A stretch of DNA of 10,131 nucleotides from Spirochaetales bacterium UBA1265 (lineage in GTDB: Bacteria > Spirochaetota > Spirochaetia > Sphaerochaetales > Sphaerochaetaceae): contig DBVL01000105.1 in NCBI GenBank assembly GCA_002308475.1, forward strand, positions 1 through 10,131, read 5' to 3'. Of the stretch, positions 6,201-10,131 are shown one piece after another. Each line of letters begins with the position of its first letter. Within the stretch, counting starts at the first letter, position 1. The position numbers were made by a program, and so were the translations under genes. Under the pieces are notes generated by a model, which had not been told where the DNA came from, did not search any database, and saw only the letters and a program-made list of their open reading frames with translations.

Positions 6201-7901
6201 AACTCTGATGTGGTTCTGTGCACCACTTATATTAAATGTAACAGAGCACTGAGTATTTGCCTTCACTTCCACGTTTTCGGCAACAAGAGAATCTTCACAG
6301 TAGACATTTGCCTTACCGTCTGCATTTGTTCTGAATACGAGAGTGTAGTTTTCACCTGCAACTGTCTCAGAAGAAATGACATTTGCAGAAAGATTTACAT
6401 ATGTTGTCGGCTGTGGCTTCCAGTTCTCAGCTTTCCATGCGCTTGTAGTAAACTTGATATTGCTGAATGTAGCATTCAGACCTCTGGCAACAACAAGTGC
6501 CACATATGCCGCATCCGCTTCCTGATAAGTGAGAGGATCATCAAGCTCGCTGTAGCTCTTGACAGCTGTTGCATCCTTATCCTTGGCAGGAATGTAATAA
6601 GTATAAGTGCCTATGATCTCGTTTGTCTGAATATCATACTGAGTGGCAATATAAGCAGAATCGGTCTTCTCAAGACTAACCCTATAGGTCTTTCCTGCTT
6701 CCACCTTTCTAGAGTTTCCATCCTGATCCTTGAACCAGCCAAGACGTGTACTGACTATCTCATTCTGATCAGAGGCTTCCGGAGTGTAGATACCGGTGTA
6801 GCCACGGAAACCAATAGTGGCCGAGGTTTCAGGAGAAGGAAGCTTTGTAGCTGTAACTGATACCAGGTTGGACATCCAGTTTCCAGATACCCCCTGCTCT
6901 CCAAGAGCATCTCTGGCCATGAGTGCAAAACCTTCCTGACCATCAAGAGATGGATTAATGGCATCTATTGTGACATCTGCCTGGAAATAGAAATTTGTCT
7001 TACTGGGATCAATGGTGGTGAAGTAATAGCTTCCACCGTCAGCCGGGGAATCTGCCACAAACTTTCCACCCTTCTTGCTCACACTTCCATCTGCGTTGAA
7101 GAGTGCAGAAGAAAGAGAAACAGGTTCTTCAATTCCTTCACCTGCTGAAATCAGGTAGTTTCTGTCTGCTCCGACAGAGACACCAAAGTATCTGAACTCC
7201 CAGTTGTGGGACTCTTCAACAACCGGTTCAACAGCAAGAACAGTTGTTTTCTCAACTACAACAACTGTGAAAACCCTTGCTCCTCTGTTATAAGCACTGT
7301 CATAGGGAGAAACAATCCGGTATGAACCTGCTCCAAGGTTGTAGGTTAAAGTCTGTGCAGATGTACCGTGTACAGTCTCTATTCCCTCCTTGTTCGCAAC
7401 GCTGTTTCCTAAGCTGTCTATTATTCCTATAGGTGAATCATTTTCCTTACCTGTACTTGAAACTGTAATTGAAACCTCAGCAGATCCGGAAACTGTGAAA
7501 TCAAGGCTTCCTGAGAGAGCTTTTCCAATTTCTATTGAAGTAACACCCTTTTCTGAAGCCCATCTTTTGACAACAGAACCTGTAGTTGTAATGTAACCAG
7601 AACTTTCTGAATCAAGAACAGTTCCCTCAGGGATTGCCTCTTTATCAGCAGATGCTGTCAGAGTCTGAATTGAAAAATTATGAACAGACTCAACAGCTTC
7701 TTCAGCCACAACTGCTTCCATGACCTCTACTGGTTCGGCAACTGTAGCAGGAATATCTTCAACCTCCGGCACAAAATAAAAACCGGAAAAATCAATATTC
7801 TTTTCCTTTATCAGATTTGTAAGATTTTCTCCCATAGCCTGAGCGAAGACCAGACCGGTTATGAGAAAGAAAATCAGAAGAACAGCGTATAGTTTCTTCA
7901 T
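3291..7901 (-). CDS. Giant secreted pectinase: PL9-type pectate lyase fused to CE12-type pectin acetylesterase, 1536 aa
   Basis: Exported enzyme predicted to cleave and deacetylate pectin. Signal peptide at residues 1-20 or 1-22 (ends VFAQA). A Glu/Val-rich linker follows (about 43-72), then a beta-rich region (75-225), an accessory region (231-490) and a beta-sandwich-like stretch (490-590). The PL9-type right-handed beta-helix spans about 600-1010: Asp771 in DADGF and Asp795, Asp796, Asp799 in NADDGWD match the spacing of the four calcium-binding Asp of the family's Pel9A. Lys866 in GNGFKMGG is the likely catalytic base. About 1030-1290 is an SGNH/GDSL hydrolase of CE12 type: nucleophile Ser1040 in VVGDSTV, Asn1116 in GFGHND, Asp1260 and His1263 in LDQTH. 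The last 220 residues resemble the 231-490 region (FALMARD versus YGLMVRD). AGGAGG lies 7 bases before ATG 7901. No lipobox, sortase motif or dockerin is seen, so it may be secreted free, periplasmic, or bound through accessory domains. Sure of the two catalytic modules, less sure of exact pectin substrate. Confidence 0.9.
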   Translation of the reverse strand: MKKLYAVLLIFFLITGLVFAQAMGENLTNLIKEKNIDFSGFYFVPEVEDIPATVAEPVEVMEAVVAEEAVESVHNFSIQTLTASADKEAIPEGTVLDSESSGYITTTGSVVKRWASEKGVTSIEIGKALSGSLDFTVSGSAEVSITVSSTGKENDSPIGIIDSLGNSVANKEGIETVHGTSAQTLTYNLGAGSYRIVSPYDSAYNRGARVFTVVVVEKTTVLAVEPVVEESHNWEFRYFGVSVGADRNYLISAGEGIEEPVSLSSALFNADGSVSKKGGKFVADSPADGGSYYFTTIDPSKTNFYFQADVTIDAINPSLDGQEGFALMARDALGEQGVSGNWMSNLVSVTATKLPSPETSATIGFRGYTGIYTPEASDQNEIVSTRLGWFKDQDGNSRKVEAGKTYRVSLEKTDSAYIATQYDIQTNEIIGTYTYYIPAKDKDATAVKSYSELDDPLTYQEADAAYVALVVARGLNATFSNIKFTTSAWKAENWKPQPTTYVNLSANVISSETVAGENYTLVFRTNADGKANVYCEDSLVAENVEVKANTQCSVTFNISGAQNHIRVDFTPDADFVFSVYEKLSSYDTASFTWTVSKRDLGKDGIIYASPAGSSVNGGTSFSDSVDVVTAFNYAAPGQTVLLEGGVYNLADSAITVARGRNGSADKPITVTTEGNKFATLDFGGTGKGVKIWGNYWNISNVNITNTADGSHGMQLAGSYCTLDRVNFFNNRNSGLTVSGDSKDTKEFWPAYNTVMNCTSMNNADKALEDADGFCAKLTTGEGNVFDGCIAAYNADDGWDLFAKVSTGSIGSVTIRNSLTYRNGYLRVKDGSTAKSFKFADVYCDDNGNLTFGPSVLMEAGNGNGFKMGGSSMAGGHVIMNSIAYENKTKGIDSNSCPDIKVYNCTSYNNGSYNVALYTGSVSATTGFEASGVISFRDGEYKNLADNLALQNQNTSAVTGSTNYWWDTEKKQSVNTSGTAVEASWFESLDTSVDPERTADGKIDMHGLLLLNSQSRAQYATGARGFAWGQQEATVWVVGDSTVSAFNDKYFIPREGYGEEISSYFNATVYNLAHSGASSKDYTGMVDYSTLMNGSASVPALGDAETEKFLVIGFGHNDEKTEEARYTDPNGDYKTEGSFAHSLYVNYIVPALERGVTPVVCTPIARLTNANTYESYESASGHKTSDVVIGDKLFRGGDYAQAIRDMVSQLQNAGVNVELIDLTAASIKENVELGEVAKSLHSYTGAKYNEDKTALIPTGLDQTHTNVFGAKMNAYLISVLAKDTAPSFAKYALDKDKPSFEEFFASSINVDYKVIDYTSPSDEQISAVKWPVFTDASGTVWHGTVFGDVGGANKITDSNFQAVVDGDKITLTVANNSGKIASGSDGLMFYFVKLPVGKTFTLSAKARIESFAANNQVSYGLMVRDDLYIDQYVASTMGDYVAAGVRNQGAVVNFGRKSAALIGSAPVSAVDLSSGAETELRIVASNDGYTLTFGDETVSAGFDYALTGIDSDYIYAGFYVVRNCSVTFSDINLEIND

Positions 7902-8121
7902 TATGGTTCCTCCTGAAACGACTAGATGAATAATATACCTAATACATTATTTCATACGAATTATTATATAAGGATATCTGATTTAGGATTATTCTGACCA
8001 TATAAACTTTTCAAATATTAACCGGACCAGGTTTAGACACGGTAAAATATCAGAAAAATACAAAAAACATTCTCAATGATGTGATTTAGAAGGTTTAAAC
8101 TATGCTTAAGAGGATTATTCC
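7902..8121. promoter_or_regulatory. Divergent AT-rich control region between pectinase and pyruvate kinase genes
   Basis: This 220-bp space must hold promoters for both directions. For the pectinase, a perfect TATAAT lies on the minus strand at 7968-7963, 61 bases before its ATG, but no good -35 is seen at 16-18 bases, so an activator may be needed. The stretch between this -10 and the start is very rich in short inverted AT motifs (for example AATAAT at 7929 and ATTATT at 7946). For pyk no convincing sigma-70 pair is found; TAAAAT at 8043-8048 and CTGACC (7994) with TATTAA (8016) are weak candidates. GAGG at 8110-8113 is the pyk ribosome binding site. No CRE-like or riboswitch structure is recognised. 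Confidence 0.4.
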
Positions 8122-9549
8122 ATGAGAAAAACCAAGATAATCTGCACACTTGGTCCGGCAACAGACAGTCCGGAGATGATTCGCAAGCTCATTCTAGGAG
8201 GAATGAACGCTGCACGTTTTAACTTTTCACACGGAACGCATGAGGAACAGCTTGATAGACTCAACATGTTTTCCAGTGTCAGAGATTCTCTAGGTGTTCC
8301 TGTAGCAACCATCCTTGATACAAAAGGACCTGAAATCAGAGTAAAAAAGTTTGATCATAAAATTGAACTGAAGGCAGGAGATGACTTCATCCTTACCTGT
8401 GATGAAGTCATCGGAGACGAAAAGATAGTTTCAGTAACCTACCCCGAACTATTCAAGGAAGTTGAAGCAGGACAGATGATTCTTATTGATGATGGTCTTA
8501 TTGGACTTGTAGTCAAGGAAATTAAAGGACACGAAATCCACTGCACTGTAGCTAACGGTGGAAGTCTTTCATCTAACAAATCCATAAACATTCCTGGAGC
8601 TCATATTAAACTTCCTGCGCTCACACCGCAGGACATATCAGATATTCAGTTCGGCGTTGAGAATGACTTTGATTTCATTGCCGCTTCATTTGTCCGCAAG
8701 GCCGAAGATGTTCATTCAATAAGAAAAGTTCTGCATGAATGCGGTGGAGATGCAATCAGAATTATCTCAAAGATTGAAAACCAGGAAGGTGTTGATAACC
8801 TTGAGGAGATAATCGAAGCCTCTGACGGTATTATGGTGGCCCGTGGAGACCTTGGTGTTGAGATTCCTGCAGCACGTGTTCCCATCCTGCAGAAAAAAAT
8901 GATTCGAGAAGGTCTTCAAACAGGAAAACCTGTTATTACCGCAACTCAGATGCTGGATTCCATGATGAGAAATCCCCGTCCAACCAGAGCTGAGGTCTCA
9001 GATGTTTCAAATGCAGTATTTGATGGAACAAGCTGCGTCATGCTCTCCGGAGAAACAGCTTCTGGAAAGTATCCTGTTGAAGCACTCGCTGCCATGGACA
9101 GGATTGTCTGTGAAGCTGAAAATTCAATAGATTTCTGGAGACAGTTCGAACGCCGTCATGTTTCTGCTCAGAAGAGTATTAATGATGCCATCACACACTC
9201 CTGCTGTCTTACAGCAATGGATCTGAATGCTACAGCTATACTCACTGCCACAAATTCGGGTCATACAGCACGTATGATCTGTCGTTTCCGCCCAGCATGT
9301 CCTATTGGCGCCATGACAACAAGGGAAAAAGTCAGAAGGCAGTTAGCCATAAGCTGGGGCGTTATTCCTTTCCTCACAGGAGAGGTCCACAACACAGATA
9401 GAATCTTCTCTCTGTGCACTGAAGTTGCCCTAAAGGAAGGTCTGGTCAAGAGGGACGATACAGTTGTTATCACAGCTGGCGTCCCTCTTGGACAGAGTGT
9501 TTCATCCAACCTCATGAAAGCTGAGGTTGTAGGTGAAAACTTCAAATGA
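8122..9549 (+). CDS. pyk: Pyruvate kinase, 475 aa
   Basis: Last step of glycolysis: phosphoenolpyruvate plus ADP to pyruvate plus ATP (EC 2.7.1.40), cytoplasmic, normally a tetramer. Visible in order are the N-terminal KTKIICTLGPA, the NAARFNFSHG block (29-38, PEP-binding Arg32), and DTKGPEIR (66-73) at the end of the first barrel part. The B domain is about 74-165. The active-site signature ISKIENQEGV has catalytic Lys217 and metal-binding Glu219; VARGDLGVEIP has metal-binding Asp243. TATQMLDSM, PRPTRAEVSDVSNAV and MLSGETASGKYPVEA follow, and the C-terminal alpha/beta domain covers about 350-475. Glu71 is the position equivalent to rabbit Glu117, which indicates the K+-dependent class. Length is that of the basic bacterial form without the extra PEP-utiliser domain seen in many Firmicutes. 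GAGG lies 8 bases before ATG 8122. Single-gene unit, closed by its own terminator, divergent from the pectinase. Confidence 0.97.
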   Translation: MRKTKIICTLGPATDSPEMIRKLILGGMNAARFNFSHGTHEEQLDRLNMFSSVRDSLGVPVATILDTKGPEIRVKKFDHKIELKAGDDFILTCDEVIGDEKIVSVTYPELFKEVEAGQMILIDDGLIGLVVKEIKGHEIHCTVANGGSLSSNKSINIPGAHIKLPALTPQDISDIQFGVENDFDFIAASFVRKAEDVHSIRKVLHECGGDAIRIISKIENQEGVDNLEEIIEASDGIMVARGDLGVEIPAARVPILQKKMIREGLQTGKPVITATQMLDSMMRNPRPTRAEVSDVSNAVFDGTSCVMLSGETASGKYPVEALAAMDRIVCEAENSIDFWRQFERRHVSAQKSINDAITHSCCLTAMDLNATAILTATNSGHTARMICRFRPACPIGAMTTREKVRRQLAISWGVIPFLTGEVHNTDRIFSLCTEVALKEGLVKRDDTVVITAGVPLGQSVSSNLMKAEVVGENFK

Positions 9550-9573
9550 TAAATATTATTTCTCCGGAAAAGT

Positions 9574-9600
9574 GGGTCGGTTACCGGCCCTCTTTTATTC
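9574..9600 (+). terminator. Intrinsic terminator of pyk
   Basis: GGGTCGG (9574-9580), loop TTA, CCGGCCC (9584-9590): a 7-bp stem with one T-G pair, followed by TCTTTTATTC. It begins 24 bases after the pyk stop and insulates perR. Confidence 0.82.
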
Positions 9601-9622
9601 TTACTTTAATTCACGTAACTGC

Positions 9623-9651
9623 TTGACGGGTATAAGATAATTATTTATAAT
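9623..9651 (+). promoter_or_regulatory. Near-consensus sigma-70 promoter of perR
   Basis: TTGACG (9623-9628), a 17-base spacer, and a perfect TATAAT (9646-9651). Expected start of transcription is about 9657-9659, giving a leader of some 22 bases with a strong AGGAGG at 9670-9675, 5 bases before ATG 9681. This is the best promoter in the window. Confidence 0.8.
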
Positions 9652-9665
9652 TAGAATAATTCTAA
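9651..9665 (+). promoter_or_regulatory. Per box (PerR operator) over the perR transcription start
   Basis: TTAGAATAATTCTAA is a perfect 7-1-7 inverted repeat and agrees with the known Per/Fur-box pattern (TTATAATnATTATAA) except for two symmetrical changes. It shares one base with the -10 and covers the expected +1, a typical repressor position. The gene immediately downstream encodes the matching repressor, so autorepression relieved by peroxide is the natural reading. Confidence 0.78.
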
Positions 9666-9680
9666 ATTTAGGAGGTATAT

Positions 9681-10070
9681 ATGAGCCGTTACTCAAAGAA
9701 AATTCTTAATCTTATAAATACCTCCTGTGAACACCTTACTGCCGAGCAGATTTATCTGGAGATGAAGAAAGAGGAACCAGGAATAGTTCTGGCTTCCGTC
9801 TATAACAACCTTAACAGACTCCATGAGGAAGGACTGATAAGAAAAGTTGTAATTGAAGGCAGTCCTGAAAGGTATGATAAAATGCTTAAGCATGATCACC
9901 TTGTCTGCTCAAGATGTGGGAAGCTTACAGATATTCATCTTTCTGATTTTACATCTCAGATAGAGGAGCAATCCGGCATAAAGGTGTTATCATATGATCT
10001 GAAGATCAATTACCTCTGCCCTGAATGCATAAGGCAGATGGAAAATATAAGGAGAAACGAAAATGGCTAA
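9681..10070 (+). CDS. perR: PerR-type Fur family peroxide-sensing repressor, short form, 129 aa
   Basis: DNA-binding, metal-dependent repressor of peroxide defence genes. In the winged-helix domain (residues 1-65) the recognition helix region is ASVYNNLNRLHEEGLI. Residues matching the regulatory metal site of Bacillus subtilis PerR are His18 (H37), Asp66 (D85), His71 and His73 (H91, H93) and Asp84 (D104). Aspartate at the last position favours PerR over Fur, which has Glu. The structural zinc site is Cys76-x2-Cys79 and Cys113-x2-Cys116. The protein is about 16 residues shorter than B. subtilis PerR: it begins at MSRYSKK and lacks the first helix. The AGGAGG at 9670 and the Per box just upstream leave no room for a longer start. 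Its end overlaps the next start by 8 bp (ATGGCTAA), so the two genes are co-transcribed and probably translationally coupled. Confidence 0.88.
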   Translation: MSRYSKKILNLINTSCEHLTAEQIYLEMKKEEPGIVLASVYNNLNRLHEEGLIRKVVIEGSPERYDKMLKHDHLVCSRCGKLTDIHLSDFTSQIEEQSGIKVLSYDLKINYLCPECIRQMENIRRNENG

Positions 10071-10131
10071 ATGGTTATGTTCAGTATGTGGTTATATTCA
10101 TGAGGGAGATGTTCCCCCTGAGAAATGTCCG
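10063..10131 (+). CDS. Rubredoxin-like N-terminus, probably a (reverse) rubrerythrin (3' end outside window)
   Basis: Only 23 codons are visible: start at 10063 with AGGAG at 10050-10054, 8 bases upstream. The peptide opens with a rubredoxin knuckle, C6-S-V-C9-G-Y-I-H, followed by EGDVPPEKC22P, the start of the second iron-binding knuckle. This EGDxPPEKCP form is typical of the rubredoxin module of rubrerythrins rather than of free rubredoxin. Its N-terminal position suggests a reverse rubrerythrin (rubredoxin module first, then the diiron four-helix domain), an NADH-linked peroxidase of anaerobes often controlled by PerR. Free rubredoxin or another rubredoxin-headed protein remains possible because the rest is cut off. 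The overlap with perR supports a role in peroxide detoxification. Confidence 0.7.
   Translation, partial: MAKWLCSVCGYIHEGDVPPEKCP

Noticed and set aside
6210..6860. 216-codon open frame on the plus strand inside the pectinase gene
   Set aside because: It lies wholly opposite a gene with clear catalytic motifs, and its Cys/Ile-rich product resembles no protein family. It is a shadow of codon bias.
8000..8121. Riboswitch or long structured leader before pyk
   Set aside because: The region is AT-rich and no stable GC stem or known aptamer motif could be found by eye.
9261..9545. 94-codon minus-strand frame opposite the end of pyruvate kinase
   Set aside because: Antisense to the conserved C-terminal domain, with no start signals.
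1..10131. Mobile element, phage, CRISPR or toxin-antitoxin system
   Set aside because: No transposase, integrase, repeat-spacer pattern, terminal inverted repeats or small paired genes are visible; all gene families identified are chromosomal metabolic, transport or stress functions.

Overview
The window suggests a host-associated, carbohydrate-fermenting anaerobe, most likely a Treponema-like spirochaete. The evidence is moderate G+C, a signal peptide ending in VFAQ, a giant secreted pectinase, and a PerR/rubredoxin-type peroxide defence pair. A clostridial relative cannot be excluded from the sequence alone. The layout is ordinary chromosome: short intergenic spaces, several divergent and convergent pairs, good Shine-Dalgarno sites and intrinsic terminators. 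There is no sign of an insertion sequence, phage, CRISPR array, tRNA or rRNA.

Positions 1-1455: the 3' part of a fused two-domain ABC permease of the iron(III)/thiamine type (FbpB/ThiP-like), closed by a strong intrinsic terminator. Positions 1455-2069 (minus): a small exported or membrane-anchored protein of unknown function. It diverges from tdk (2168-2743, plus), a type II thymidine kinase. tdk converges, with a 3-bp gap, on ridA (2747-3115, minus), the enamine/imine deaminase. ridA has its own candidate promoter in the 175-bp gap after the pectinase gene.

Positions 3291-7901 (minus): the largest gene, a 1536-residue secreted enzyme. It carries a PL9-type right-handed beta-helix pectate lyase (about residues 600-1010), then a CE12-type SGNH pectin acetylesterase (about 1030-1290). 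Both lie between large non-catalytic regions that look related to each other. Polymer cleavage and deacetylation of pectin are thus joined in one chain. The gene is followed by its own terminator and appears to be transcribed alone.

Positions 8122-9549 (plus): pyruvate kinase, divergent from the pectinase across a 220-bp AT-rich region, with its own terminator. Positions 9681-10070: a short PerR-type peroxide sensor with a near-consensus sigma-70 promoter. A perfect 15-bp Per-box palindrome sits over the expected transcription start. It overlaps by 8 bp the start of a gene (10063 to the window edge) that opens with a rubredoxin-like CxxCGY module, probably a rubrerythrin-type peroxidase. The two look like an autoregulated oxidative-stress operon.

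The most notable items are the PL9-CE12 pectinase with its paired accessory regions, and the compact perR operator/promoter. Nothing here clearly amounts to a wholly new system.
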